A stretch of DNA of 64,000 nucleotides from Pseudomonas sp. ACM7 (GCF_004136015.1 NZ_CP024866.1:4522175-4586174), one strand, 5' to 3'; positions 51,056 through 61,410 are shown, counted from the stretch's first letter. The notes: generated by a model not told the origin, from the sequence alone. Numbers and translations are program-made.

Positions 51056-52609
51056 TTACCCCTTGCGAACCCGCAAACTGCGCCACAACGCTGCAACCAT
51101 CAACACACTCACCAGCGCCCAACCCCAGGCCTGCTGATTCTGCAACCCTTCACGGTAAAGCTGCGGCGCAATGCCAGCACCGATGATGAAGGTCAGCAGG
51201 GCAATCTCCCGACGCGGCACGCTCACCGGGCGGCACAGATAGACCAGCGCCGGCAGGATGAATGCAACACTCGGGAAGCTGCGATAACGCGGATCGAACA
51301 CCAGCTCCAGCATCGTCACCGCAGCGGCAAAACCGGCCGCAGCGAGCAACCAGCCCGCCCGACGTTCCAGCGCATTGAACGCCCGTCCGCGCCAGCCAGT
51401 GCGAGCGCTCAGAGTCAGTGCCGCATGGGCCAGCACCAACACGTTGAGCGCCGTCAGCAAAGCGACCCACAACCATTCACTGGCAAACCGCGTGGTGACC
51501 CGGGCCAGGTCGCCCCAGGCGCCAATCGAGCAGGCGGCCAGCGCACCGAGCAGCGGTAGAACCAGCGCTGCGCGAGTGCTGCGTACACGTCCACCGAGGA
51601 TGAGTGTGCCGAGGAAGATCAAACCACCCACCACCAGCCACTGCGTCCAGTAAGGCACGTTCGACACCGGACCGGCGAGCACGCCCTTGTCCTGGCGATC
51701 GGCATCGAACAGCCCCCAGTAACCACCGACCGCACCTTCGCTGGCGCGTTTCCACGGCTGGTCGAAGGCTTCGATCAGGTTGTAATGCCAGCCTTGCTGC
51801 TCCGCCATGATGACAAAACCACGAATGAACTTGGCTTCATTGACCCGGCTCGGCAGGGCGGTTTCACGCTGACGGCCTTCGCTGGGCCAGCCGGTTTCGC
51901 CAATCATCACGTCCTTGGGTGCGAACTTGTTGCCGAACACCTGACGTACTTCGGCCACATGCTGCAGGGCGGCGTCGATGTTCGACGGGTCATCTTCCCA
52001 GTACGGCAACAAATGGATGGTCAGGAAATCCACCGCCGGGGCGATTTCCGGGTGCTTGAGCCAGAACTCCCAGACGTCGGCGTAAGTGACAGGTTGTTTG
52101 ACCTGGCTTTTGACTTTATTAATGAGCTTGGCCAGCTGCGCGCCAGTGACTTCCTTGCGCAACAGGGTTTCATTGCCGACGATCACTGAGGTCACCACGT
52201 CCGCGTTGGCGTTGGCCGAGGCGATCAGCAGGTCGACTTCCTTGGCGGTGTCCACCGGGTTGCTGTTGACCCAGGCGCCGATCATCAGTTTCAGCCCGTG
52301 CTTGCGCGCCAGGTCGGGCAGGGCCTCGAGGCCGGTCATGGAATAGGTGCGGATGCATTCGAAGCTTTTTGCCAGCAGCGCGAGGTCGGCGTCCATGCGC
52401 TCGGGGCGCAGCTTGAACGGCTGATCGAACGGCGATTGGTCCTTGTCGAACGGGGTGTAGGAGGCGCATTGCAACTTGTGCGTCGCGCTGGCCACGTCCG
52501 GCAGCACCACCGGTTTACCGAGGCCGTACCAGAAGCCACCAAGGGCAAAAAGCCCCAGCAGGCAGGCGAATAGGTAAGCAAAGAAAGGAAAGCGGGATGT
52601 CGCGGGCAT
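51056..52609 (-). CDS. GH17-family membrane protein (putative beta-glucan synthase/transglycosylase)
   Basis: 517 aa. N-terminal membrane anchor (PFFAYLFACLLGLFALGGFW), a GH17 beta-1,3-glucanase-like domain (about residues 45-300) with the catalytic motif IGETGWPSEGR, then seven or eight membrane segments to the end. Such proteins in pseudomonads are annotated as beta-(1,6)-glucan synthases and may shape periplasmic glucans. ATG 52609 placed at MPATSRFPFF. Confidence 0.85.
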   Translation of the reverse strand: MPATSRFPFFAYLFACLLGLFALGGFWYGLGKPVVLPDVASATHKLQCASYTPFDKDQSPFDQPFKLRPERMDADLALLAKSFECIRTYSMTGLEALPDLARKHGLKLMIGAWVNSNPVDTAKEVDLLIASANANADVVTSVIVGNETLLRKEVTGAQLAKLINKVKSQVKQPVTYADVWEFWLKHPEIAPAVDFLTIHLLPYWEDDPSNIDAALQHVAEVRQVFGNKFAPKDVMIGETGWPSEGRQRETALPSRVNEAKFIRGFVIMAEQQGWHYNLIEAFDQPWKRASEGAVGGYWGLFDADRQDKGVLAGPVSNVPYWTQWLVVGGLIFLGTLILGGRVRSTRAALVLPLLGALAACSIGAWGDLARVTTRFASEWLWVALLTALNVLVLAHAALTLSARTGWRGRAFNALERRAGWLLAAAGFAAAVTMLELVFDPRYRSFPSVAFILPALVYLCRPVSVPRREIALLTFIIGAGIAPQLYREGLQNQQAWGWALVSVLMVAALWRSLRVRKG

Positions 52610-52951
52610 GGTCAGGCCGTCTGGGAGCAAAGCCGCGCATGTTACCTTCATTTGCCGCGTGCTTGGTGGCCTGCATACTTTTGACATGCAAAGTTTGGGC
52701 GGATTGGCCGGCGGACTTCCGGTGGTCTAGATTAATGGCGTTCTGATGTCGTTTCTCGATGCCTTGAGGTCGCTGGCAGAGCAGGTCGCCATTGTCTTGA
52801 GGTTGATTATCGACGCATCAGTGCTCTCATAGATAAATCGCGCTGATGTTCGGACGAGTTTGCGGTGGGCGTGATGGGGGCGCTGTGCACCATAACAATA
52901 CGTTGACGCGACTCGGCATCCGTCGAGCGCAGCACTTTCGGGGAAGTAACG
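52610..52951. other. Divergent intergenic region, GH17 gene / betaine-binding gene
   Basis: No gene that I can support. ACTTTTGACATGCAAAGT at 52677-52694 is an imperfect inverted repeat. GGGGAA lies just before the betaine-binding gene start. Confidence 0.5.
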
Positions 52952-53803
52952 ATGAAGATGCGACGACTCTTGGGCGCCGGTGCCGCTTTGGTGCTGGCGA
53001 TCAGTTCTACTGTAGCCAGCGCCGAAGGCAAGGCAGTGACTATCGGTTATGTCGACGGCTGGTCGGACAGTGTTGCCACGACCAACGTGGCCGCTGAAGT
53101 GATCAGGCAGAAACTCGGTTATGACGTGAAACTGCAAGCAGTCGCCACCGGGATCATGTGGCAGGGTGTGGCCACTGGCAAACTCGATGCCATGATGTCT
53201 GCGTGGCTGCCTGTGACTCATGGTGAATACTGGACCAAGAACAAGGATCAAGTCGTCGATTACGGTCCGAACTTCAAGGACGCGAGAATTGGCCTGATCG
53301 TGCCGGAGTACGTCAAAGCTAAAAGTATTGCCGATCTGAAAACCGACGACAGCTTCAAAGGTCGCATCGTCGGCATCGACGCCGGTTCGGGCGTGATGCT
53401 CAAGTCCGAGCAGGCAATCAAGGACTACGATCTGACCGGCTATCAACTCAAGGCCAGTTCCGGCGCCGGCATGATTGCCGAGCTGACCCGTGCCGAGAAG
53501 AAAAACGAATCCATTGCTGTCACCGGTTGGGTGCCGCACTGGATGTTCGCCAAGTGGAAACTGCGCTTCCTGGACGACCCGAAAGGCGTTTATGGTGCGG
53601 CTGAAACTGTAAACAACATCGGCAGCAAAGAGCTGGCAACCAAGGCGCCGGAAGTTGCCAAGTTCATGAAGAACTTCCAGTGGGCGTCGAAAGACGAAAT
53701 CGGTGAAGTCATGTTGGCCATTCAGGATGGTGCCAAACCTGAAGTCGCCGCGAAGGATTGGGTGGCCAAACACCCGGAACGCGTTGCAGACTGGACCAAA
53801 TGA
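52952..53803 (+). CDS. Glycine betaine-binding periplasmic protein (OpuAC family, BetX-like)
   Basis: 283 aa. Signal peptide cut after VASA (residue 24). OpuAC domain: VTIGYVDGWSDSVATTN, then GIMWQGVATGKLDAMMSAWL and GWVPHWMFAKWKLRFLDDP, with the Trp residues that box quaternary ammonium ligands. No permease or ATPase adjoins; in Pseudomonas such orphan binding proteins (BetX, CaiX) feed the shared Cbc transporter. The betX-DUF485-actP order is also seen in P. aeruginosa. Confidence 0.88.
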   Translation: MKMRRLLGAGAALVLAISSTVASAEGKAVTIGYVDGWSDSVATTNVAAEVIRQKLGYDVKLQAVATGIMWQGVATGKLDAMMSAWLPVTHGEYWTKNKDQVVDYGPNFKDARIGLIVPEYVKAKSIADLKTDDSFKGRIVGIDAGSGVMLKSEQAIKDYDLTGYQLKASSGAGMIAELTRAEKKNESIAVTGWVPHWMFAKWKLRFLDDPKGVYGAAETVNNIGSKELATKAPEVAKFMKNFQWASKDEIGEVMLAIQDGAKPEVAAKDWVAKHPERVADWTK

Positions 53804-53834
53804 TTTGAGCTGACGCGTCTGGTCAGCACTTCTC

Positions 53835-53868
53835 AAGGCCCCTTGGCAGTCATGCCAAGGGGCCTTTT
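53835..53868 (+). terminator. Terminator after the betaine-binding gene
   Basis: AAGGCCCCTTGGCA / TGCCAAGGGGCCTT with a four-base loop, followed by TTGCTTTT. Confidence 0.85.
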
Positions 53869-53879
53869 GCTTTTCCCCA

Positions 53880-53967
53880 GTGGGAGCGAGCCTGCTCGCG
53901 AAGGCGGTGTGTCAGTCGACATAGATATTGACTGACACACCGCCTTCGCGAGCAGGCTCGCTCCCAC
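53880..53967. repeat. REP doublet with perfect 38-bp arms
   Basis: Arms 53880-53917 and 53930-53967 are perfectly complementary, loop only 12 bases. Palindromy covers nearly the whole doublet, including the centre that usually differs. Confidence 0.92.
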
Positions 53968-54098
53968 ATTGTTTAGGGGATGCTGGGAAATGGCGATTCT
54001 GTCATGTCGTTCTAATACTAAGGTCGTCTGGAACCAGTTCAGTAGCCGCATAGAGTGGATAACGTTCCAACTTCATCTGTGCTGCGAGGATAAAAACA

Positions 54099-54410
54099 AT
54101 GAACGACAGCATTTACCTCTCGATTCAAAACAGCCCGCTCTTCAAGGAGCTGGTTAGTAAGCGAGAAAGGTTCGCCTGGATTCTTTCGGCGATCATGCTT
54201 GGGCTTTACTCCGGATTCATCCTTTTGATTGCTTACGGGCCGCATATTCTGGGGGCGAAAATCAGCCCCGAGTCTTCGATTACCTGGGGGATACCGATTG
54301 GTGTCGGGCTGATTCTCTCGGCCTTTATCCTGACTGCAATCTACGTACGACGCGCCAATGGCGAATTCGACGACCTGAACAATGCGATTCTCAAGGAGGC
54401 TCAGCAATGA
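54099..54410 (+). CDS. DUF485 membrane protein (YjcH-like)
   Basis: 103 aa with two membrane segments ([41 protein letters not shown]). Usually encoded just before acetate/cation symporter ActP; exact role unknown. ATG follows GAGGATAAAAACA. Its stop overlaps the actP start (ATGA). Confidence 0.93.
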   Translation: MNDSIYLSIQNSPLFKELVSKRERFAWILSAIMLGLYSGFILLIAYGPHILGAKISPESSITWGIPIGVGLILSAFILTAIYVRRANGEFDDLNNAILKEAQQ

Positions 54411-56065
54411 TCCGGCGTCTAATGGCTCTATTGAGCATCGCAGCCTTTGCACCTGGCGCCTGGGCAGGTGAAGCCCTGACCGGCGAAGTGCACAAACAAC
54501 CGCTCAACGTTTCCGCGATCCTGATGTTCGTCGCGTTCGTGGGTCTGACCCTGTGCATCACCTACTGGGCCTCCAAGCGCAACAATTCGGCGGCTGACTA
54601 CTATGCGGCGGGTGGCAAGATCACCGGCTTCCAGAACGGTCTGGCAATTGCTGGCGACTACATGTCGGCGGCGTCCTTCCTGGGTATTTCCGCCCTGGTG
54701 TTCACCTCTGGCTACGACGGCCTGATCTACTCGATCGGCTTCCTGGTGGGCTGGCCGATCATTCTGTTCCTGATCGCCGAGCGCTTGCGTAACCTGGGTA
54801 AATACACCTTTGCCGACGTGGCGTCCTATCGCCTTGGGCAAACCCAGATCCGCACGCTGTCCGCTTGCGGCTCGCTGGTGGTGGTGGCGTTCTACCTGAT
54901 CGCGCAAATGGTCGGTGCCGGCAAGCTGATTCAGCTGCTGTTCGGTCTCGACTACTACGTCGCGGTGATCCTGGTCGGTATCCTGATGTGCATGTACGTG
55001 TTGTTCGGCGGCATGCTGGCGACCACTTGGGTGCAGATCATCAAGGCCGTGTTGCTGCTGTCGGGTGCTACGTTCATGGCACTGATGGTCATGAAGCACG
55101 TCAACTTCGACTTCAGCTTGCTGTTTTCCGAGGCGATCAAGGTTCACCCTAAAGGTGAAGCGATCATGAGCCCGGGCGGCCTGGTGAAAGATCCGGTCTC
55201 GGCATTCTCCCTTGGCCTGGCACTGATGTTCGGTACCGCTGGCCTGCCGCACATTCTGATGCGCTTCTTCACCGTGAGTGACGCGAAAGAAGCTCGCAAG
55301 AGCGTGCTGTATGCAACCGGCTTCATTGGCTACTTCTACATCCTGACGTTCATCATCGGCTTTGGCGCGATCCTGCTGGTCAGCACCAACCCTGCCTTTA
55401 AAGACGCGGCTGGCGCGCTGTTGGGCGGCAACAACATGGCGGCGGTGCACCTGGCTAACGCGGTGGGTGGCAGTATCTTCCTGGGTTTCATCTCGGCAGT
55501 CGCATTCGCAACCATTCTGGCTGTAGTGGCTGGTTTGACGCTGGCCGGCGCTACGGCGGTATCTCACGACCTTTATGCCAGTGTGATCAAGAAGGGCAAA
55601 GCCAACGACAGGGATGAGATCCGCGTCTCGAAAATCACCACCATCTGTCTGGGTGTGTTGGCGATCGGTCTGGGCATTCTGTTCGAAAGCCAGAACATCG
55701 CGTTCATGGTGGGCCTGGCGTTCTCCATCGCGGCGAGCTGTAACTTCCCGGTGCTGCTGCTTTCCATGTACTGGAAGAGGCTGACCACACGTGGTGCGAT
55801 GATCGGCGGCTGGTTGGGTCTGATCAGTGCCGTTGGTTTGATGGTCCTTGGGCCAACCATTTGGGTGCAGATTCTGCATCACGAGAAGGCTATCTTCCCG
55901 TATGAGTACCCGGCGCTGTTCTCCATGGCCATTGCGTTTATCGGGATCTGGTTCTTCTCGATCACTGACAAGTCGACTGCGGCTGACAATGAGCGGGCGC
56001 TGTTCTTCCCTCAGTTTGTTCGTTCGCAGACGGGCTTGGGGGCGAGTGGGGCGGTTGCTCACTAA
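54407..56065 (+). CDS. actP: Cation/acetate symporter ActP
   Basis: 552 aa SSS-family sodium/solute symporter for acetate. A signal-like N-terminus ([13 protein letters not shown]), about 13 membrane segments, and SSS motifs such as [20 protein letters not shown] and [15 protein letters not shown]. Couples with the DUF485 gene. Supplies acetate for the TCA genes further right. Confidence 0.95.
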   Translation: MIRRLMALLSIAAFAPGAWAGEALTGEVHKQPLNVSAILMFVAFVGLTLCITYWASKRNNSAADYYAAGGKITGFQNGLAIAGDYMSAASFLGISALVFTSGYDGLIYSIGFLVGWPIILFLIAERLRNLGKYTFADVASYRLGQTQIRTLSACGSLVVVAFYLIAQMVGAGKLIQLLFGLDYYVAVILVGILMCMYVLFGGMLATTWVQIIKAVLLLSGATFMALMVMKHVNFDFSLLFSEAIKVHPKGEAIMSPGGLVKDPVSAFSLGLALMFGTAGLPHILMRFFTVSDAKEARKSVLYATGFIGYFYILTFIIGFGAILLVSTNPAFKDAAGALLGGNNMAAVHLANAVGGSIFLGFISAVAFATILAVVAGLTLAGATAVSHDLYASVIKKGKANDRDEIRVSKITTICLGVLAIGLGILFESQNIAFMVGLAFSIAASCNFPVLLLSMYWKRLTTRGAMIGGWLGLISAVGLMVLGPTIWVQILHHEKAIFPYEYPALFSMAIAFIGIWFFSITDKSTAADNERALFFPQFVRSQTGLGASGAVAH

Positions 56066-56101
56066 GGCTTCAGGTTTGTTTATATAAGCTGCGTTAAACA
56101 G

Positions 56102-56136
56102 AAATGCCCCGGTCGAGAGATTGGGGCATTTTTGTT
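56102..56136 (+). terminator. Terminator after actP
   Basis: AAATGCCCC / GGGGCATTT with a 12-base loop and TTTGTTT tail. Confidence 0.8.
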
Positions 56137-56170
56137 TGAGTAGTGCTTTGAGAGTTGTGTTGGCCGGCAT

Positions 56171-56275
56171 GCCGCCTTCGCGAGCAAGCCCGCTCCCACA
56201 TTAGATCTCCTGAGTACGCAAACTCCGCGAACAACCGAGATCAAGTGTGGGAGCGGGCTTGCTCGCGAAGGCGGC
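56171..56275. repeat. REP doublet, GTGG type, heads inward
   Basis: Arms GCCGCCTTCGCGAGCAAGCC / GGCTTGCTCGCGAAGGCGGC, between the two convergent terminators. Confidence 0.9.
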
Positions 56276-56319
56276 AGACCAGTCGGTGCAATACTTGAGG
56301 AGAGCAGGGTAAATGGCAC

Positions 56320-56353
56320 AAACAAAAACGGCCTCTATTTAATAGAGGCCGTT
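56320..56353 (-). terminator. Terminator of gltA
   Basis: AACGGCCTCTATT / AATAGAGGCCGTT with a two-base loop. On the reverse strand it is followed by TTTGTTTG. Confidence 0.85.
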
Positions 56354-56389
56354 CCCGGTGCAACTCAAGACGTTATCGCAAGACAGGTC

Positions 56390-57679
56390 TTATTTGCGGT
56401 CTTCCAGCTTGGTGATGTCACGCGACTCGTAGCCGGTGTACAGCTGGCGCGGACGGCCAATCTTGTACGGGCTGGAGAGCATTTCTTTCCAGTGGGAGAT
56501 CCAGCCGACAGTCCGCGCCAGGGCGAAGATCACGGTGAACATGCTGGTTGGAATGCCGATCGCCTTGAGGATGATCCCCGAGTAAAAGTCGACGTTCGGG
56601 TACAGCGAGCGTTCGATGAAGTACGGGTCGGTCAGTGCGATCTCTTCCAGGCGCATGGCCAGTTCGAGTTGCGGATCGTTGGTAATGCCCAGTTCCTTCA
56701 GCACTTCGTCGCAGGTCTGCTTCATGACTGTTGCGCGTGGGTCGCGGTTTTTGTAAACCCGGTGACCGAAGCCCATCAGCTTGAACGGATCGTTCTTGTC
56801 CTTGGCCTTGGCAATGTACTTGTCGATGTTCGACACATCGCCAATTTCATCGAGCATGGTCAGAACAGCTTCGTTCGCGCCGCCGTGGGCAGGGCCCCAC
56901 AGTGCAGCGATGCCGGCGGCGATACAGGCGAACGGGTTGGCACCCGAAGAGCCGGCCAGGCGTACGGTGGAAGTCGATGCGTTCTGCTCGTGGTCGGCAT
57001 GGAGGATGAAGATCTTGTCCATGGCGTTGGCGAGCACCGGGCTGATCGGTTTGATCTCGCACGGGGTGTTGAACATCATGTGCAGGAAGTTTTCCGCGTA
57101 CGTCAGGTCGTTGCGCGGGTACATCATGGGTTGCCCCATCGAGTACTTGTAAACCATCGCTGCCAGGGTCGGCATCTTGGCAACCAGGCGGATCGCGGAG
57201 ATTTCGCGATGCTGCGGGTTATTGATGTCCAGGGAGTCGTGGTAGAAGGCCGAGAGGGCGCCGACTACGCCGCACATGACGGCCATCGGGTGGGCGTCGC
57301 GACGGAAACCGTTGAAGAACGTCTTCAGCTGCTCGTGAACCATGGTGTGGTTCTTCACGGTGCTGACGAACTGGGCCTTCTGTTCTGCGGTCGGCAATTC
57401 GCCGTTGAGCAGCAGATAGCAGGTTTCCAGGTAGTCCGACTTTTCAGCCAGCTGTTCGATCGGGTAGCCGCGGTGCAGCAGGATGCCGTTGTCGCCGTCG
57501 ATATAGGTGATCTTCGACTCGCAGGAAGCTGTCGACATGAAACCAGGGTCAAAGGTGAAACGGCCCGTGGCCGTCAGGCCCCGAACATCGATAACATCGG
57601 GACCAACGGTGCCGGTTAAAATGGGCAGCTCGACGGGGGCTGCGCCCTCGATGATCAACTGCGCTTTTTTGTCAGCCAT
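56390..57679 (-). CDS. gltA: Citrate synthase (type II)
   Basis: 429 aa. Condenses oxaloacetate with acetyl-CoA. Catalytic region [18 protein letters not shown] and [12 protein letters not shown], and the late Asp in [10 protein letters not shown]-terminal domain typical of the NADH-sensitive hexameric type of gammaproteobacteria. Divergent from sdh, with its own strong sigma-70 promoter. Confidence 0.96.
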   Translation of the reverse strand: MADKKAQLIIEGAAPVELPILTGTVGPDVIDVRGLTATGRFTFDPGFMSTASCESKITYIDGDNGILLHRGYPIEQLAEKSDYLETCYLLLNGELPTAEQKAQFVSTVKNHTMVHEQLKTFFNGFRRDAHPMAVMCGVVGALSAFYHDSLDINNPQHREISAIRLVAKMPTLAAMVYKYSMGQPMMYPRNDLTYAENFLHMMFNTPCEIKPISPVLANAMDKIFILHADHEQNASTSTVRLAGSSGANPFACIAAGIAALWGPAHGGANEAVLTMLDEIGDVSNIDKYIAKAKDKNDPFKLMGFGHRVYKNRDPRATVMKQTCDEVLKELGITNDPQLELAMRLEEIALTDPYFIERSLYPNVDFYSGIILKAIGIPTSMFTVIFALARTVGWISHWKEMLSSPYKIGRPRQLYTGYESRDITKLEDRK

Positions 57680-57737
57680 GTGGCCTCCTATTTATGCTTG
57701 AAATCATCAGACAGACCCCCCACGCAGGGCCCGCACC

Positions 57738-57765
57738 ACTATAGTGAGATAAATTCGAATGTCAA
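57738..57765 (-). promoter_or_regulatory. Sigma-70 promoter of gltA
   Basis: Reverse strand TTGACA (57765-57760), 16-base spacer, TATAGT (57743-57738). Close to consensus, about 60 bases before the gltA start. Confidence 0.75.
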
Positions 57766-57879
57766 TTTGCCTAAAGTCTTGCTCCAGAAGGCTTTAACCG
57801 GACTTTTTCCTCGAAATTGACTGCCATTTACGCCTTTTATACGACTTGTGCAATGAGCTATTAGGGGAAGGCGATTGCG

Positions 57880-57908
57880 TTGTCATTAGTAGCCTAACTG
57901 TCTATACT
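57880..57908 (+). promoter_or_regulatory. Sigma-70 promoter of sdhCDAB
   Basis: TTGTCA (57880-57885), exact 17-base spacer, TATACT (57903-57908). Leaves a leader of about 130 bases before the sdhC GTG. No other feature supported in 57680-58042. Confidence 0.7.
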
Positions 57909-58042
57909 CGGCCTCCGACCGCCAGGGGCTTTTGGGCCTGCTTTACTGGGGGTCGCACTCCCTGGGTGGTGGGTACCTGACCAGTGCACTCCCCAACAAC
58001 TTTGCCCTGATTGTTAGGGGCTCTTCAGTGTGAAAAAAAGCC

Positions 58043-58417
58043 GTGAATAGCCAACGACCTGTAAACCTAGACCTAAGGACCATCAAACTCCCAGTCACTG
58101 CTTACACGTCCATTCTTCACCGAATCTCCGGAATCATCCTCTTTGTCAGCCTGGCCATCATGCTTTATGCATTGGACAAGTCGCTCGACTCGGAAGAAGG
58201 CTTCGGTCAGGTGAAAGCGTGTCTGACCAGTCCGCTAGCCAAGCTAGTGACATGGGGCATCCTGTCCGCCTTGCTGTATCACTTGGTTGCCGGTGTGCGC
58301 CACTTGATGATGGACATGGGCATCGGCGAGTCGCTTGAGGGCGGCAAACTGGGCTCGAAAATCGTTATCGCCGTTTCCGTGGTGGTAATCGTTCTGGCAG
58401 GAGTTTGGATATGGTAA
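58043..58417 (+). CDS. sdhC: Succinate dehydrogenase cytochrome b556 subunit
   Basis: 124 aa, three membrane segments. Ser/Arg quinone-site region VTAYTSILHRISGI and heme-ligand His in LYHLVAGVRHLMMD. GTG start at 58043, since an in-frame stop lies twelve bases upstream. Overlaps sdhD by seven bases. Confidence 0.95.
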   Translation: MNSQRPVNLDLRTIKLPVTAYTSILHRISGIILFVSLAIMLYALDKSLDSEEGFGQVKACLTSPLAKLVTWGILSALLYHLVAGVRHLMMDMGIGESLEGGKLGSKIVIAVSVVVIVLAGVWIW

Positions 58418-58779
58418 CTAACGTCACGAACCTGTCGCGTTCGGGCCTCTATGACTGGATGGCACAGCGTGTGTCTGCGGTCGTTCTCGCGGCTTATTTC
58501 ATATTCCTGATCGGATACGTCATTGCCCATCCTGGCATCGGCTACGCCCAATGGCATGAACTGTTCGCAAGCAACTGGATGCGTATTTTCAGTCTCCTGG
58601 CCCTCGTTGCCCTCGGCGCTCACGCCTGGGTCGGCATGTGGACCATCGCGACCGACTACCTGACGCCAATGGCGTTCGGCAAGTCCGCGACTGCAATACG
58701 TTTCCTCTTCCAGGCAGTATGCGGCGTCGCGATGTTCGCGTACTTCGTCTGGGGTGTGCAGATTCTTTGGGGTATCTGA
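58411..58779 (+). CDS. sdhD: Succinate dehydrogenase membrane anchor
   Basis: 122 aa, three membrane segments. N-terminal SGLYDWMAQRVSAVVLAAYF and heme/quinone region LGAHAWVGMWTIATDYL. ATG 58411 lies inside the end of sdhC. Confidence 0.95.
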   Translation: MVTNVTNLSRSGLYDWMAQRVSAVVLAAYFIFLIGYVIAHPGIGYAQWHELFASNWMRIFSLLALVALGAHAWVGMWTIATDYLTPMAFGKSATAIRFLFQAVCGVAMFAYFVWGVQILWGI

Positions 58780-58782
58780 TTC

Positions 58783-60558
58783 ATGTCTACTACAGTTAAT
58801 ACGCTTTCGTTCGACGCCATCATTATTGGCGGCGGCGGTGCCGGCATGCGCGCTGCGCTGCAGCTGGCACAAGGTGGTCACAAGACTGCCGTAGTTACCA
58901 AGGTTTTCCCGACTCGTTCGCACACTGTATCCGCCCAGGGCGGCATCACCTGCGCCATCGCCTCGGCAGATCCGAACGATGACTGGCGCTGGCACATGTA
59001 CGATACCGTCAAGGGTTCCGACTATATCGGTGACCAGGACGCTATCGAATACATGTGTTCCGTAGGCCCGGAAGCGGTCTTCGAACTCGAGCACATGGGT
59101 TTGCCGTTCTCCCGTACCGAACAAGGCCGCATCTATCAGCGTCCGTTCGGCGGTCAGTCGAAAGACTTCGGTAAAGGTGGCCAGGCTGCCCGTACTTGCG
59201 CCGCTGCCGACCGTACCGGTCACGCACTGCTGCACACCCTGTACCAGGCCAACCTCAAGGCCGGCACCGTATTCCTCAACGAATACTACGGCGTCGACCT
59301 GGTGAAGAACGAAGACGGTGCCTTTGTCGGCATGATCGTCATCTGCATCGAAACCGGCGAAACTTCCTACGTCCGTGCTAACGCCACCGTATTGGCGACC
59401 GGCGGTGCAGGTCGTATCTACTCGTCCACCACCAACGCCCTGATCAACACCGGTGACGGCGTCGGCATGGCTCTGCGTGCTGGCGTGCCGGTACAAGACA
59501 TTGAAATGTGGCAGTTCCACCCAACCGGCATCGCCGGCGCCGGTGTACTGGTTACTGAAGGCTGCCGCGGTGAAGGCGGTTACCTGATCAACAAGCACGG
59601 CGAGCGTTTCATGGAGCGTTATGCTCCGAACGCCAAAGACCTGGCTGGTCGTGACGTGGTTGCTCGCTCGATGGTTAAAGAAATCATCGCCGGCAACGGT
59701 TGTGGTCCGGATGGCGACCACGTAATGCTGAAACTCGATCACCTCGGTGAAGAAGTTCTGCACAGCCGTCTGCCAGGCATCATGGAACTGTCCAAGACCT
59801 TCGCTCACGTCGATCCAGCCGTGGCGCCGATTCCGGTCGTTCCAACCTGCCACTATATGATGGGCGGCGTGCCGACCAACATTCACGGTCAGGCAATCAC
59901 TCAGGACGCCGACGGCGTTGACCAGATCATCCCGGGTCTGTTCGCAGTAGGCGAAGTGGCCTGCGTATCGGTTCACGGTGCCAACCGTCTGGGCGGCAAC
60001 TCGCTGCTCGACCTGGTGGTATTCGGTCGTGCGGCCGGCCTGTTCCTGGAACAGACCCTGAAAGAAGGCGTCGACTACACTCGCGCTCGCCAGTCCGACA
60101 TCGACGCTGCCCTGGCACGTCTCGATGGCCTGAACTCGCGTACCGAAGGCGAAGATGTCGCCACCCTGCGTAAAGAGCTGCAAAGCTGCATGCAGAATTA
60201 CTTCGGTGTATTCCGTACCGGCGAATACATGCAGAAGGGTATTGCCCAGCTGGCTGATCTGCGTGGCCGTATCGCCAACGTCAAGATCAACGACAAGAGC
60301 CAGGCGTTCAACACTGCTCGTATCGAAGCGCTGGAATTGCAGAACCTGCTGGAAGTGGCCGAAGCTACCGCCATCGCTGCAGAGATCCGCAAAGAGTCCC
60401 GCGGCGCTCACGCCCGTGAAGACTACGAAGATCGCGACGACGAAAACTGGCTGTGCCACACCCTGTACTTCCCGGGTGACAAGCGCGTAACCAAGCGTGC
60501 TGTGAACTTCTCGCCGAAGACTGTTCCGACTTTTGAACCTAAGATTCGGACTTATTAA
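58783..60558 (+). CDS. sdhA: Succinate dehydrogenase flavoprotein
   Basis: 591 aa. Oxidises succinate to fumarate. FAD motif [19 protein letters not shown], covalent-flavin His in [11 protein letters not shown], substrate/active-site [11 protein letters not shown] and [15 protein letters not shown], and the late [19 protein letters not shown]. Three bases after sdhD. Confidence 0.97.
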   Translation: MSTTVNTLSFDAIIIGGGGAGMRAALQLAQGGHKTAVVTKVFPTRSHTVSAQGGITCAIASADPNDDWRWHMYDTVKGSDYIGDQDAIEYMCSVGPEAVFELEHMGLPFSRTEQGRIYQRPFGGQSKDFGKGGQAARTCAAADRTGHALLHTLYQANLKAGTVFLNEYYGVDLVKNEDGAFVGMIVICIETGETSYVRANATVLATGGAGRIYSSTTNALINTGDGVGMALRAGVPVQDIEMWQFHPTGIAGAGVLVTEGCRGEGGYLINKHGERFMERYAPNAKDLAGRDVVARSMVKEIIAGNGCGPDGDHVMLKLDHLGEEVLHSRLPGIMELSKTFAHVDPAVAPIPVVPTCHYMMGGVPTNIHGQAITQDADGVDQIIPGLFAVGEVACVSVHGANRLGGNSLLDLVVFGRAAGLFLEQTLKEGVDYTRARQSDIDAALARLDGLNSRTEGEDVATLRKELQSCMQNYFGVFRTGEYMQKGIAQLADLRGRIANVKINDKSQAFNTARIEALELQNLLEVAEATAIAAEIRKESRGAHAREDYEDRDDENWLCHTLYFPGDKRVTKRAVNFSPKTVPTFEPKIRTY

Positions 60559-60569
60559 GGGTGGCCGCC

Positions 60570-61274
60570 ATGTTGCAAGTCAGTGTTTATCGCTACAACC
60601 CTGATCAGGACGCTGCGCCGTTCATGCAGGAATTTTCGGTCGATACCGGTGGTAAAGACCTGATGGTGCTGGACGTGCTGGCCCTGATCAAAGAGCAGGA
60701 CGAAGGTTTCTCCTATCGTCGCTCTTGCCGTGAAGGTGTTTGCGGTTCCGACGGCATGAACATCAACGGCAAAAACGGTCTGGCGTGCGTCACGCCGCTG
60801 TCCGCTGTCGTAAAAGGTAACAAGCTGATCGTTCGTCCTCTGCCAGGTTTGCCGGTAATCCGTGACCTGGTCGTCGATATGAGCATCTTCTACAAGCAAT
60901 ACGAAAAGGTTAAGCCATACCTGCAGAACGACACGCCGGCTCCGGCCATCGAACGTCTGCAGACCCCTGAAGAGCGGGAAAAGCTCGACGGTCTGTACGA
61001 GTGCATCCTGTGCGCTTGCTGCTCGACCTCTTGCCCGTCCTTCTGGTGGAACCCGGACAAGTTCCTGGGTCCAGCTGCTCTGCTGCAAGCGTATCGCTTC
61101 CTGGCAGACAGCCGCGACACCAAGACTGCCGAGCGTCTGGCTTCGCTGGATGACCCGTTCAGCGTATTCCGCTGCCGCGGGATCATGAACTGCGTCAACG
61201 TCTGCCCGAAAGGCCTGAACCCGACTAAGGCCATCGGTCACGTACGTAACATGCTGCTGCAAAGCGGCGTGTGA
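60570..61274 (+). CDS. sdhB: Succinate dehydrogenase iron-sulfur subunit
   Basis: 234 aa. [2Fe-2S] site CREGVCGSDG, then CILCACCSTSCPS and CRGIMNCVNVCPKG for the [4Fe-4S] and [3Fe-4S] clusters. ATG 60570 begins MLQVSVYRYNP, the usual N-terminus; GTG 60561 is a less likely alternative. Confidence 0.96.
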   Translation: MLQVSVYRYNPDQDAAPFMQEFSVDTGGKDLMVLDVLALIKEQDEGFSYRRSCREGVCGSDGMNINGKNGLACVTPLSAVVKGNKLIVRPLPGLPVIRDLVVDMSIFYKQYEKVKPYLQNDTPAPAIERLQTPEEREKLDGLYECILCACCSTSCPSFWWNPDKFLGPAALLQAYRFLADSRDTKTAERLASLDDPFSVFRCRGIMNCVNVCPKGLNPTKAIGHVRNMLLQSGV

Positions 61275-61327
61275 TTCAGCTGCTGTAACCGGCTGTTGTA
61301 AATGTAGTACCGCTGTACCCGTAGATG

Positions 61328-61357
61328 CTACGGCGCAGGCTTCAACCGGCGCCGTAG
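61328..61357 (+). terminator. Hairpin after sdhB, possible attenuator
   Basis: CTACGGCGC / GCGCCGTAG, perfect 9-bp stem with a 12-base loop. No T-run follows, so read-through into sucA is likely. Confidence 0.45.
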
Positions 61358-61410
61358 TCTTAACCTGAGCAGCAGCTTATAAGGCTGCGGCTCTTATTTT
61401 GAAGAAATGA

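Noticed and set aside
52727..53836. A 369-codon open frame antisense to the betaine-binding protein gene
   Set aside because: The + strand gene has a signal peptide and OpuAC motifs; the reverse frame has none.
54428..56170. A 580-codon open frame antisense to actP
   Set aside because: Gln/His/Arg-rich translation typical of antisense of a membrane protein gene; actP is certain.
27467..56275. Regularly recurring inverted repeats considered as CRISPR or integron attC sites
   Set aside because: They are scattered singly between genes, not in arrays with equal spacers, and match REP doublets.
58279..60459. A 726-codon open frame on the reverse strand across sdhD and sdhA
   Set aside because: It is a by-product of high GC3 in sdhA; it is antisense to a gene with full family motifs.
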